Under the pieces are notes generated by a model. It was not told the DNA's origin. It saw only the letters and a program-made list of their open reading frames with translations, and made no database searches. A program made the translations under genes and the position numbers. DNA of 22,148 bases from JBBQWS01 sp038210415 (GTDB taxonomy: Bacteria; Actinomycetota; Actinomycetes; Prado026): contig JBBQWS010000052.1 in assembly GCA_038210415.1 (NCBI GenBank), positions 1 to 22,148 on the forward strand. Direction: 5' to 3'. Below are positions 1-7,143 of this stretch, in pieces (position 1 is the first letter of the stretch; every line of letters starts with the position of its first letter).

Positions 1-1
1 C

Positions 2-532
2 CTCCCGCTCGAGCGCCTGCGGACCGAGGTCTCGCTGGTGACCCAGGAGCACCACGTCTTCGTCGGGACGATCGAGGACAACGTGCGCCTCGCCAGGCCC
101 GGTGCCAGCGCCGACGATCTCACGCGCGCCCTGGCGGCAGTCGACGCTCTGACGTGGGTCGAAGCCCTCGCCGACGGCCTGCAGACCAAGGTCGGGCAGG
201 GTGGTCTGGCGTTGTCTCCCGCACACGCCCAGCAGATCGCGCTCGCCCGGCTCGTGCTCGCCGACCCGCACACGCTGGTGCTCGACGAAGCGACGTCGCT
301 GCTCGACCCCCGAGCCGCGCGGCACCTCGAACGCTCCCTCGGCGCCGTGCTGGAGGGTCGCACCGTCGTCGCGATCGCCCACCGGCTGCACACCGCGCAC
401 GACGCCGACCGGGTCGCCGTGGTCGACGGCGGACGGATCACCGAGATCGGCAGCCACGACGAGCTGATCGCCGCCGACGGCGCGTACGCCGCGCTGTGGC
501 ACTCGTGGCAGGACGACGGCAGCTCCGACTAG
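2..532 (+). CDS. ABC exporter, C-terminal part of nucleotide-binding domain (5' truncated)
   Basis: Only the end of the gene is present; the frame is open from base 2 to the TAG at 530-532. What is visible is the second half of an ABC ATPase domain: Q-loop (LVTQEHH), a place-holder for the signature motif, Walker B with catalytic Glu (TLVLDEATSLLD), D-loop and H-loop (AIAHRL), then a short tail. The signature reads LSPAHAQQ instead of LSGGQ. Degenerate signatures of this kind are known in one subunit of heterodimeric ABC exporters, where one of the two ATP sites does not hydrolyse well. The organisation (Q-loop VTQE, 'GTIEDNV', 'IGSHDEL') is that of fused membrane-plus-ATPase exporters, so a transmembrane domain is expected upstream off the window. 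The substrate cannot be told. It converges with the chemotaxis gene across 16 bp. Confidence 0.9.
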   Translation, partial: LPLERLRTEVSLVTQEHHVFVGTIEDNVRLARPGASADDLTRALAAVDALTWVEALADGLQTKVGQGGLALSPAHAQQIALARLVLADPHTLVLDEATSLLDPRAARHLERSLGAVLEGRTVVAIAHRLHTAHDADRVAVVDGGRITEIGSHDELIAADGAYAALWHSWQDDGSSD

Positions 533-548
533 CGGCGACAGCTGGCAA

Positions 549-2210
549 CTACCCGCTACTGGTACGGAAGTGGGCGACCGAGGTCTCCAGGTCGCCGACC
601 AGCTCGCTCATGTCGGACGCCGCATCGGCCGCCTGCTGCGACCCCCGTTCGTACGTCCGCGACACGTCGGACACCTGGCTCATCGCCAGAACGACCTGCT
701 CGGACGCCGAACGCTGCTGCTGGGTCGCGATCGAGATCTCGCGGGCGGCCGTCGTGGTCTCGTCGACCATGCCGGCGATGCGTTCGAGGGCGACCACGAC
801 CCCCTGGGCCAGCTGTGCGCCCGTCGTCACCTGCCGCGAGCCCTCCTGCGACGCAAGGATCGCGGCGGTGGTCTCAGCCTGGATCTCGGCGACGATGGTT
901 TGGATCTGCCGTGCGGAAGCGGCGGACCGTTCGGCGAGGGCCCGCACCTCGGCAGCCACGACCGCGAACCCGCGGCCGTGCTCCCCTGCGCGGGCGGCCT
1001 CGATCGCCGCGTTCAGCGCCAACAGGTTCGTCTGGTCGGCCAGCTCGTCGATCACGGACAGGATGCGACCGATCTGCTGGCCCTTCTCGCCGAGCCTCTG
1101 CACCCGCGCCGCCACCTGGTCGACGCCCAGCGCGATCGAGTCCATCGCTGAGACCGAGTCGTTGACCGCACGCCGGCCGTCCTCGGCGAACGCCATCGTC
1201 TCGGCGGCGTACTCCGCGACGTGGCCGCTGGTCTCCGCGATCTGGGCAGCGGTCACGGCGAGCTCCTCGATCGTCACGGACGTCTCGAGAACCGCGGACG
1301 ACTGCTGCGCCGCTGCCGTGGCCTGGTCCCGGGCCGAGCTGAGCACCTGCGTCGCAGCGGCGCCCATCCGCCCGCAGCCGGCCTGGACCTGACCGGCAAG
1401 GGCACTCAGTGCGAGCAGGGTCTGGTCGAACTGGTCGGCCAGGATCCGGATGTTGTCGTCGGCGAAGCGCTCGTCGGCCACGACGGCGCCGAGCTGGCCG
1501 GCCACCGACAGGTCGCCCTTGGCCGCCCGGTCGAGCAGCTTCGACAGGTCGGCCACCCGCGATCTCAGCACCGCCCGGTCCCACGCGGTCGCCTCGGCGG
1601 CGATGTAGAGCTGGCGCGTGATCGACCGCACCAGCATGAGCTCCAGCGGGAGCGCGACGAGCACCGCGAACGTCGCCGGCTGACCGCTGGTCCCCCACTG
1701 TCCGTTCAGGTGCGCCGACCAGCCGGCGCCAAGCCAGAGCAGCGCGATCGCGACGAACGCGGACCGGCCCGTCGTCAGGGCCGCGAGGTATGCGACCCCC
1801 GCGCCGACCATCAGCCACAGCAGGCTCGACGTACCGCCGGTCACGAACGTACCGACCACCAGCAGACCGAGGTGCAGCGAGGCCGTCGTGAAGTCCCAGC
1901 GGTCGGTCTGCAGGTAGTTGTGGCTGAGCCGCACCGCGCGGAACGCGAACAGGGTGGCCGCGAGCGAGACGGCGACCTGCCCCAGGATGGTGGCGAGCAG
2001 CAGGGCGGCATGGTCACGGTACGAGCCGGCCCGGCCCAGCAGGATGACAAGGCCGGCGGTCGCGAAAGTGATCCCCCAGCGCGCGACCACGAGGTAGGCG
2101 CGGTCGCCTTTGGTAAAGGGCAGCGAGTAGCCACCCGTGCGACTCTGCTCGATCTCGTCGAGCAGGGCGCCGGTCGTCGCAGCAGGTGCATTCACCACAG
2201 CGCTCGCCAC
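549..2210 (-). CDS. Methyl-accepting chemotaxis protein, membrane-embedded sensor
   Basis: Chemoreceptor-type signal transducer that would pass a signal to a CheA/CheW complex. The N-terminal ~200 residues contain about six hydrophobic segments (roughly 42-61, 70-93, 113-127, 132-149, 152-170 and 182-200 counted from the GTG at 2219), with only short loops. There is therefore no extracellular ligand-binding domain, and sensing is probably within the membrane. A HAMP-like/linker stretch (~205-280) leads into a long helical signalling domain. Its highly conserved hairpin tip is intact: DQTNLLALNAAIEAARAGE, then HGRGFAVVAAEVRALAERSA. No C-terminal CheR-docking pentapeptide is seen. Start: GTG at 2210 has GGAAGG 8 nt upstream, whereas the longer GTG at 2219 has that purine run immediately adjacent. 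The alternative adds three residues. No other chemotaxis gene lies nearby, so this looks like an orphan receptor. Confidence 0.9.
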   Translation of the reverse strand: MASAVVNAPAATTGALLDEIEQSRTGGYSLPFTKGDRAYLVVARWGITFATAGLVILLGRAGSYRDHAALLLATILGQVAVSLAATLFAFRAVRLSHNYLQTDRWDFTTASLHLGLLVVGTFVTGGTSSLLWLMVGAGVAYLAALTTGRSAFVAIALLWLGAGWSAHLNGQWGTSGQPATFAVLVALPLELMLVRSITRQLYIAAEATAWDRAVLRSRVADLSKLLDRAAKGDLSVAGQLGAVVADERFADDNIRILADQFDQTLLALSALAGQVQAGCGRMGAAATQVLSSARDQATAAAQQSSAVLETSVTIEELAVTAAQIAETSGHVAEYAAETMAFAEDGRRAVNDSVSAMDSIALGVDQVAARVQRLGEKGQQIGRILSVIDELADQTNLLALNAAIEAARAGEHGRGFAVVAAEVRALAERSAASARQIQTIVAEIQAETTAAILASQEGSRQVTTGAQLAQGVVVALERIAGMVDETTTAAREISIATQQQRSASEQVVLAMSQVSDVSRTYERGSQQAADAASDMSELVGDLETSVAHFRTSSG

Positions 2211-2341
2211 CTGCAACACCTTCCGCCTAGCCGTCAGCCGTCCGGAATTGCCGCGGCCGCCCCACCGGCTGCATCGGCCGGACGCACTCGCTGCTGAAGC
2301 CGTTGGTGCCAGTCCGGCCGGGTCCGATGCAGGATGGGCTC

Positions 2342-3010
2342 ATGACCGACACCCTCTGGACGACCGTCGACCACTACCTCGAGTCGCTGCTGACCCCGCC
2401 GGACCCGATGCTCGAGGCTGCGCAGGCGGCCGCCGACGCCGCCGGCCTGCCCGCCATCCAGGTGTCCGCGCTGCAGGGCAAGCAGCTGATGTTGCTCGCG
2501 CGGTCGCACGGCGCGCGGCGGATCCTGGAAGTCGGCACCCTCGGCGGCTACAGCGCGATCTGGCTGGCGCGGGCGCTGCCCGCCGACGGGCTGCTCGTCA
2601 CCCTCGAGCTCGACCCGAAGCATGCGGCCGTGGCCCGCGCCAACCTCGACCTGGCCGGCCTGGCGGCCGTCAGCGAGGTGCGAGTCGGTGCCGCCGCCGA
2701 CACCATGGCCGAGCTCGTGACGCAGGCGGCGGAGCCGTTCGACTTCGTGTTCATCGACGCGGACAAGACCGGATATCCGGCGTACCTCCAGCTCGTCCGC
2801 CGGCTCACCCGGCCCGGCAGCGTGATCGTGGCCGACAACGTGGTGCGCCAGGGCGGCGTCGCCGACCCGGCCAGCAGCGACGCCAACGTCCAGGGGGTGC
2901 AGCGCTTCCTCGAGCTCGTCGCCGCCGACCCCGGGCTCGACGCGACTGTCGTGCAGACGGTGGGCAGCAAGGGGCACGACGGCTACCTGCTCGCCCTGGT
3001 GACCTCCTAG
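2342..3010 (+). CDS. SAM-dependent O-methyltransferase (caffeoyl-CoA OMT-like, Methyltransf_3)
   Basis: 222-residue class I methyltransferase. The SAM-binding motif I is ILEVGTLGGYSAIWLA. The acidic residue after strand 2 lies in LVTLELDPKHA. The metal/substrate motif FVFIDADKTGYPAYL and the following VADNVVRQGGVADP are hallmarks of the divalent-cation-dependent caffeoyl-CoA/catechol OMT family. The length is normal for the family. The true substrate cannot be deduced; bacterial members methylate small phenolics or remain unassigned. Start: ATG 2342 is chosen. In-frame codons at 2303 and 2327 would add residues unlike the family. No strong Shine-Dalgarno is seen; CAGGAT lies at 2330-2335 with six nucleotides before the ATG, which would fit leaderless transcription. 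The gene is divergent from the chemotaxis gene across about 130 bp. Confidence 0.9.
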   Translation: MTDTLWTTVDHYLESLLTPPDPMLEAAQAAADAAGLPAIQVSALQGKQLMLLARSHGARRILEVGTLGGYSAIWLARALPADGLLVTLELDPKHAAVARANLDLAGLAAVSEVRVGAAADTMAELVTQAAEPFDFVFIDADKTGYPAYLQLVRRLTRPGSVIVADNVVRQGGVADPASSDANVQGVQRFLELVAADPGLDATVVQTVGSKGHDGYLLALVTS

Positions 3011-3021
3011 CTGTCCCCTTC

Positions 3022-3288
3022 CTAGCCGGCGAGGTGCTTGGGGCGCCGGAGACCGGCCGCGGTGATCCGCCGCACGAGTTCGCGGCTGGTCACCGGGGCG
3101 GCGCCGGCAGCCACGAGCTCGTCGCGGCGCTCCGCCGGGATGTCGTAGTGGTCACGGTGGAAGGCCCGCCCGGGGATGCCCGCCGCCCGAGCGAAGGCGT
3201 GCAGCTCGTCGAACGAGACGTCGCTGACCAAGTGGCACCACCAGCGTTCGCGGGCGGCGAAGTTCGCCGGATCGATCAGCAAGGCCAC
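3022..3288 (-). CDS. DUF4031 domain-containing protein
   Basis: 88-residue protein of unknown function matching the DUF4031 pattern as I know it: an opening ALLIDPANF, an aromatic WWCHLVSD segment, LHAFARAAGIPGRAFHRDHYD, and the end SRELVRRITAAGLRR. Conserved His, Asp and Arg residues (CHLVSD, HRDHYD) suggest a metal- or phosphate-binding site, but no activity is known to me. Start: GTG at 3288 is chosen because homologous sequence begins right there; it is preceded by TAAGGT (3301-3296), which could serve either as AAGG ribosome site or as a leaderless -10. It faces away from the alpha/beta hydrolase with 30 bp between the start codons and converges on the methyltransferase with an 11-bp gap. 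Confidence 0.8.
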   Translation of the reverse strand: MALLIDPANFAARERWWCHLVSDVSFDELHAFARAAGIPGRAFHRDHYDIPAERRDELVAAGAAPVTSRELVRRITAAGLRRPKHLAG

Positions 3289-3295
3289 GGCAGCG

Positions 3296-3301
3296 ACCTT
3301 A
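3296..3301 (-). promoter_or_regulatory. Possible -10 element of the DUF4031 gene
   Basis: TAAGGT on the minus strand fits the actinobacterial TANNNT -10 pattern and ends 7 nt before the GTG start, as expected for a leaderless transcript. The same bases contain AAGG and could instead be a ribosome site. No -35 box is obvious. Confidence 0.3.
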
Positions 3302-3306
3302 GGCCC

Positions 3307-3312
3307 TACGCT
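3307..3312 (+). promoter_or_regulatory. Possible leaderless -10 element of the alpha/beta hydrolase gene
   Basis: TACGCT (TANNNT) followed by exactly six nucleotides and then the ATG at 3319. There is no Shine-Dalgarno sequence, so transcription starting at the ATG is plausible. It lies 5 bp from the opposing -10 candidate of the divergent gene. Confidence 0.4.
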
Positions 3313-3318
3313 CCGGAC

Positions 3319-4188
3319 ATGGACCAGAGCCTGCTCCCCGTACACGTCTCCGGACGCCACCTCGCTGCCGCCGCGTACGGCCCACCCGACGGTAGCCCCG
3401 TGCTCTCGATGCACGGGACGCCCGGCTCGCGACTGCAGCCGCCGCCGGACCCGACCGTGCTCGACGCACTCGGGATCCGCCTGGTGACGTACGACCGGCC
3501 CGGCTACGGTGCCAGCACCCGTGACCCGGGCCGCCGGATCGTCAGCGCCGCCGCCGACGCCGCGGCCGTTGCCGACGCGATGGCCTGGAACGATTTCTCG
3601 GTCATCGGGTACTCCGGGGGTGGACCGCACGCCCTGGCTGTCGCGGCCGAGCTCGGGCACCGCGTGCGCCGCTGCGCAGCCGTCGCATCGGTTGCACCGA
3701 TGGACGCCGCTGGGCTCGACTTCTTCGCCGGGATGAGCGAGGGCAACATCGAGGAGTTCGATGCGGCGCTCGGCGGAGTGGAGCAGCTCGCGGCGGCCCT
3801 CGAGCCGGTGGCGGGTGCCGTGGCCGACGACGTCTACGCGTTCCTCGCGTCGCTGCGGGCCGAGCTGCCGGACGAGGACGCCGCCGCACTCGACCGGCCG
3901 GAGATCACCAGCATGTTCGCTGCTGGGTTCGCCGAAGGCCTGCGGCCCGGCGCCGCGGGCTGGATCGACGACGATCTCGCCTTCTGCTCGCCGTGGGGCT
4001 TCGACGTGTCGGACATCGCCGTACCGGTCAGCGTCTGGCAGGGCTCGACCGACGTGCTCGTCCCACCCGGTCACGCTGCCTGGCTCGCGCAGGCGATTCC
4101 CGGCGCGCAGGGCCAGCTCATCGTCGGCGCCGGCCACATCGGCCTCCTGGACGAGCTGCCCCAGATCTACACCTGGCTGCTCGGCTGA
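3319..4188 (+). CDS. Alpha/beta hydrolase
   Basis: 289-residue alpha/beta-hydrolase fold enzyme. Visible signatures are the oxyanion-hole HGTPGSR (residues 32-38), the strand-turn VTYDRPGYG, the nucleophile elbow GYSGGG with Ser99, an acid candidate in GSTDVLVPPGHA (about residue 239) and the catalytic His in GAGHIG near the C-terminus. The triad is complete, so an active serine hydrolase (esterase, lipase or peptidase-like) is expected. The HGTPGS loop and the cap region resemble uncharacterised actinobacterial hydrolases; the substrate is unknown. Start ATG 3319 directly precedes the conserved strand and follows a TANNNT box by six nucleotides. The gene converges on groEL. Confidence 0.88.
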   Translation: MDQSLLPVHVSGRHLAAAAYGPPDGSPVLSMHGTPGSRLQPPPDPTVLDALGIRLVTYDRPGYGASTRDPGRRIVSAAADAAAVADAMAWNDFSVIGYSGGGPHALAVAAELGHRVRRCAAVASVAPMDAAGLDFFAGMSEGNIEEFDAALGGVEQLAAALEPVAGAVADDVYAFLASLRAELPDEDAAALDRPEITSMFAAGFAEGLRPGAAGWIDDDLAFCSPWGFDVSDIAVPVSVWQGSTDVLVPPGHAAWLAQAIPGAQGQLIVGAGHIGLLDELPQIYTWLLG

Positions 4189-4214
4189 CCGATCCCGGCT
4201 GGCCCGGGCGTGAC

Positions 4215-4246
4215 GAAGGCGGCCCCGGCGAACCGGGACCGCCTTC
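4215..4246. terminator. Strong GC hairpin between converging genes (likely bidirectional terminator)
   Basis: Arms 4215-4228 and 4233-4246 pair at 13 of 14 positions (one C/A mismatch) around a CGAA loop. It lies 26 bp after the hydrolase stop and downstream of the groEL stop on the other strand. There is no T-tract on either side, which is common for actinobacterial terminators. Confidence 0.6.
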
Positions 4247-4263
4247 GCGCGAACTTGGACCCG

Positions 4264-4288
4264 AGAAGTCCATGTCTCCGGGACTTCT
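4264..4288. terminator. Second hairpin downstream of groEL
   Basis: AGAAGTCC (4264-4271) pairs perfectly with GGACTTCT (4281-4288) across a 9-nt loop. The left arm is part of a 13-bp copy of the groEL 3' end. Probably part of the groEL terminator region; no T-tract. Confidence 0.4.
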
Positions 4289-4317
4289 TCTGCACTCGTT
4301 CGTCAGAAGTCCATGTC
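4264..4317. repeat. 13-bp direct repeat, copy of the groEL 3' end
   Basis: AGAAGTCCATGTC occurs at 4264-4276 and at 4305-4317, 41 bp apart. The second copy is the end of groEL (codons for Met-Asp-Phe on the minus strand). The first lies in the non-coding region just past the groEL stop and forms one arm of a hairpin. Confidence 0.7.
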
Positions 4318-5928
4318 CCCGCCGGGCATGCCCCCGCCGCCGCCAGCCGAAGCCTTCTCGGGCTTGTCGGCGATGACGGCCTCGGTGGTGAGGAAGAGCG
4401 CTGCGATGGACGCGGCGTTCTGCAGCGCCGAGCGGGTGACCTTGGCCGGGTCGATGATGCCGGCCTTGATCATGTCGACGTACTCACCGGTCGAGGCGTC
4501 CAGGCCCCAGCCGGCGTCGAGGTTGCGCACCTTCTCGGTCACGACGCCGCCCTCGAGGCCGGCGTTGATCGCGATCTGCTTCAGCGGAGCATCGAGAGCG
4601 ACCCGGACGATGTTCGCCCCGGTGGCCTCGTCGCCGAGCAGCTCGAGCTTGTCGAACGCGCGGGCACCGGCCTGGATGAGCGCGACGCCGCCACCGGCGA
4701 CGATGCCCTCTTCGACGGCCGCCTTCGCGTTGCGGACGGCGTCCTCGATCCGGTGCTTGCGCTCCTTGAGCTCGACCTCGGTCGCGGCGCCGGCCTTGAT
4801 GACCGCGACACCGCCGGCGAGCTTGGCCAGACGCTCCTGGAGCTTCTCGCGGTCGTAGTCGGAGTCGGACTTCTCGATCTCGGCGCGGATCTGGTTGACC
4901 CGACCGGCGATCTGCTCGTGGTCGCCGGCGCCTTCGACGATCGTCGTCTCGTCCTTCGTGACGACGACCTTGCGGGCACGGCCGAGCAGCTCGAGCCCGG
5001 TGTTCTCGAGCTTGAGGCCGACCTCCTCGGAGATGACCTGGCCGCCGGTCAGGATCGCGATGTCCTGGAGCATGGCCTTGCGACGGTCGCCGAAGCCGGG
5101 GGCCTTGACCGCGACGGAACGGAACGTGCCGCGGATCTTGTTGACCACCAGGGTCGCGAGCGCCTCACCGTCGACGTCCTCGGAGAGGATGAGCAGCGGC
5201 TTGCCGGAACCCATGACCTTCTCGAGGATCGGCAGCAGGTCCTTCACGGCTGAGATCTTGGAGTTGGCGATCAGGATGTAGACGTCCTCGAGCACGGCCT
5301 CCATGCGCTCGGTGTCCGTCACGAAGTACGGCGAGGTGTAGCCCTTGTCGAAGCGCATGCCCTCGGTGAGCTCGAGCTCGAGCCCGAAAGTGTTGCTCTC
5401 CTCGACCGTGATGACGCCTTCCTTGCCGACCTTGTCCATCGCCTCGGCGATCATCTCGCCGATCATCGGGTCAGCGGCGGAGATGGACGCGGTGGAAGCG
5501 ATCTCCGCCTTGGTCTCGACCTCCTTGGCCATCTCGAGCAGCTGGGCAGAGACGGCCTCGACGGCCTTCTCGATCCCCCGCTTGAGCGCCATCGGGTTCG
5601 CGCCGGCCGCGACGTTGCGCAGACCCTCGCGAACGAGCGCCTGGGCGAGCACGGTGGCAGTGGTGGTGCCGTCGCCTGCGACGTCGTCCGTCTTCTTGGC
5701 GACCTCCTTGACGAGCTCGGCACCGATCTTCTCGTACGGGTCTTCGAGCTCGATCTCCTTGGCGATGGAGACACCGTCGTTGGTGATCGTGGGAGCGCCC
5801 CACTTCTTCTCCAGCACGACGTTTCGGCCTCTTGGGCCCAGCGTGACCTTGACGGCGTCCGCCAACTGGTTCATGCCGCGCTCGAGACCGCGACGGGCCT
5901 CTTCGTCGAACGCGATGATTTTGGCCAT
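4303..5928 (-). CDS. groEL: 60-kDa chaperonin GroEL (GroEL2 type)
   Basis: Cytosolic ATP-dependent chaperonin subunit that folds proteins in a double-ring complex with GroES. The 541-residue length is standard. It begins MAKIIAFDEEARRGLERG, carries the ATP-binding VTLGPRGRNVVLEKKWG and the conserved AGDGTTTATVLAQA (catalytic Asp), and ends in a Gly/Met-rich tail (GGGGGMPGGDMDF). This tail is the usual GroEL type, not the His-rich tail of actinobacterial GroEL1. No groES precedes it, as expected for the separate groEL2 locus of actinobacteria. Start: ATG 5928 has CCTCCT on the plus strand at 5940-5945, meaning AGGAGG 11 nt upstream. An in-frame upstream extension to 6042 is not chaperonin-like. 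Regulation is almost certainly by HrcA through the two CIRCE sites upstream. Confidence 0.98.
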   Translation of the reverse strand: MAKIIAFDEEARRGLERGMNQLADAVKVTLGPRGRNVVLEKKWGAPTITNDGVSIAKEIELEDPYEKIGAELVKEVAKKTDDVAGDGTTTATVLAQALVREGLRNVAAGANPMALKRGIEKAVEAVSAQLLEMAKEVETKAEIASTASISAADPMIGEMIAEAMDKVGKEGVITVEESNTFGLELELTEGMRFDKGYTSPYFVTDTERMEAVLEDVYILIANSKISAVKDLLPILEKVMGSGKPLLILSEDVDGEALATLVVNKIRGTFRSVAVKAPGFGDRRKAMLQDIAILTGGQVISEEVGLKLENTGLELLGRARKVVVTKDETTIVEGAGDHEQIAGRVNQIRAEIEKSDSDYDREKLQERLAKLAGGVAVIKAGAATEVELKERKHRIEDAVRNAKAAVEEGIVAGGGVALIQAGARAFDKLELLGDEATGANIVRVALDAPLKQIAINAGLEGGVVTEKVRNLDAGWGLDASTGEYVDMIKAGIIDPAKVTRSALQNAASIAALFLTTEAVIADKPEKASAGGGGGMPGGDMDF

Positions 5929-6093
5929 GTGGTGTCCGTCCTCCTGGAACGGTCGTGGGTCAGGACCGGGGTGACGCCCGCGACGGCCGGCCACGGCTTC
6001 GGAGAACGGTCTCCGGCGCCCTGGCCTCGACACCCGGCCCATCCGCCTGTACGGAAATGCCTGACGGAATTGCCTGACGAGACTGCCTAGCTG

Positions 6094-6120
6094 TTGTCAC
6101 TCTCACGAGGAGAGTGCTAA
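6094..6120 (-). promoter_or_regulatory. CIRCE operator (HrcA site), promoter-distal copy in the leader
   Basis: Inverted repeat TTGTCACTC-N9-GAGTGCTAA. The right arm matches the CIRCE consensus (TTAGCACTC-N9-GAGTGCTAA) perfectly; the left arm matches 7 of 9. It lies immediately downstream of the predicted groEL transcription start, so HrcA bound here would block initiation or elongation. Confidence 0.9.
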
Positions 6121-6125
6121 CCCAA

Positions 6126-6154
6126 TGATTAGCACTCGACCCGGTCGAGTGCAA
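6126..6154 (-). promoter_or_regulatory. Predicted groEL promoter
   Basis: On the minus strand TTGCAC (-35, plus positions 6149-6154) and TAATCA (-10, 6126-6131) are separated by exactly 17 nt. Transcription would begin near 6119, giving a leader of about 190 nt. The two CIRCE elements cover the -35/spacer and the start region. Confidence 0.5.
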
Positions 6155-6155
6155 G
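6129..6155 (-). promoter_or_regulatory. CIRCE operator (HrcA site), copy overlapping the promoter
   Basis: TTAGCACTC-N9-GAGTGCAAG: perfect left arm, 7 of 9 in the right arm. The symmetry continues into the spacer (GCACTCGAC-CCG-GTCGAGTGC is a perfect 9-bp inverted repeat). It is 8 bp from the other CIRCE element, with centres 35 bp apart. Confidence 0.9.
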
Positions 6156-6175
6156 CGGGGTCGGCCGGCAGAGGG

Positions 6176-7084
6176 TCAGCGCCGGGGAGCGCCGTCGGGG
6201 CCACGCATGCCGTACGTCTTGCCCGTGGTGCCCGGTACCTGGAACGGAACCACCGGAGCGCTCGCGAGCGACGCGGCCGAGCTGCCGGCGGCGCTGCCGG
6301 CAATCACCTGGAATCTGTACCGGCGACCGTCCACCAGCCCGGCGACCAGGAGGCTGCGGGCCGTTGCCGCCGCGACGATGCGGCGTCCACCCGGCCAGAC
6401 CACCACGCTGAACGAGGTGATCGCCGAGCCGTGCGTCAACGGGGCGACCCAGCGGACGAGGGCCGTGTGGTCCCCCTCGCGGGCAGCCACGCCGGTGGGC
6501 GGGGACGGCGGCTGCACCGGTGGCGGCCCCGCCCGCCACGCGGTCTTCACGAAGTAGACCGGGGTGCCGTTCGCGAAGTTGTCGTAGATGTACTTCGCGT
6601 CGACGGCGAGCATCCGCAAGCAGCCGTGGCTGAGCGGGGCGCCCCGGAACGGCGGCTTCCCCAGGTCGGCCGCGTTCATCGAACGGGCCCCGGAGTAGCG
6701 GTTGATCGGGATGTCGTGCGTACCGACACCCCGCCCCGCACACATCCGGGTGAAGTAGTTGAGCTGCCAGACGTACGTGACGTCCCAGTTCACCCGGATC
6801 CCACCTGCTGTGTAGCAGAGGTCAGGCTTGGCGATGGTCGGGTTCCCGGCGTACTTGATGACCCGGATGATCCGGTTCGACGAGTCGACCACTTGCAGGA
6901 TGTTGAACCATTCGTACGCCTCGAGGTGGGCGCGGTTGATCGGGTGCGCCACCATGCCGGGGATCGGCCCGAGCGCCGTAGCCGCAGTGGCCGGGGCCGG
7001 AGAAGCGACCAACGACAACGCAGCCATCGCCGCCCCCACGACGAGGGTGAGGGTCGCGCGGACTCTTCGGCTGCTGGTGACCAT
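6176..7084 (-). CDS. Secreted L,D-transpeptidase (YkuD) with C-terminal fibronectin type III domain
   Basis: 302-residue exported enzyme that would form 3-3 cross-links in peptidoglycan or attach proteins to it. Residues 1-35 are a signal peptide: basic start (SSRRVRA), hydrophobic core and an AXA-type end (PATAATA). The YkuD catalytic core spans about 55-180 and contains the conserved HDIP (123-126) and the active-site motif SHGCLRM with His153 and nucleophile Cys155. A Pro-rich linker (PPPVQPPSPP) leads to a fibronectin type III domain (~195-285: 'PTGVAAREGDHTALVRW' with matching later strands), probably for wall or protein binding. Start ATG 7084 has GAAGGA 6 nt upstream. Actinobacterial L,D-transpeptidases usually carry an Ig-like domain before the catalytic one; here the accessory domain follows it. 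Confidence 0.9.
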   Translation of the reverse strand: MVTSSRRVRATLTLVVGAAMAALSLVASPAPATAATALGPIPGMVAHPINRAHLEAYEWFNILQVVDSSNRIIRVIKYAGNPTIAKPDLCYTAGGIRVNWDVTYVWQLNYFTRMCAGRGVGTHDIPINRYSGARSMNAADLGKPPFRGAPLSHGCLRMLAVDAKYIYDNFANGTPVYFVKTAWRAGPPPVQPPSPPTGVAAREGDHTALVRWVAPLTHGSAITSFSVVVWPGGRRIVAAATARSLLVAGLVDGRRYRFQVIAGSAAGSSAASLASAPVVPFQVPGTTGKTYGMRGPDGAPRR

Positions 7085-7143
7085 GGCTATTCCTTCGGCG
7101 CGACCAGGCCCATGCCTAACCGTCGGAGCCCGTCTACTGGCGC

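Noticed and set aside
2303..2341. Longer start for the O-methyltransferase
   Set aside because: The added residues (MVPVRPGPMQDGL) are not family-like and no ribosome site precedes ATG 2303.
3289..4137. N-terminal extension of the DUF4031 reading frame through the alpha/beta hydrolase
   Set aside because: The extension is antisense to the hydrolase with its complete triad; DUF4031 similarity begins at GTG 3288.
4215..4246. Considered as a regulatory RNA or operator rather than a terminator
   Set aside because: Its position between two converging genes and the near-perfect GC stem fit a bidirectional terminator better.
4210..5253. Long open frame on the plus strand across groEL
   Set aside because: It mirrors codons of the clear groEL gene on the other strand; its Asp/Gly/Leu-rich composition is typical of antisense frames in high-GC DNA.
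5929..6042. In-frame N-terminal extension of groEL
   Set aside because: The extension is basic, low-complexity and unlike any chaperonin; the ATG at 5928 has AGGAGG upstream and starts with the family sequence MAKIIAFDE.
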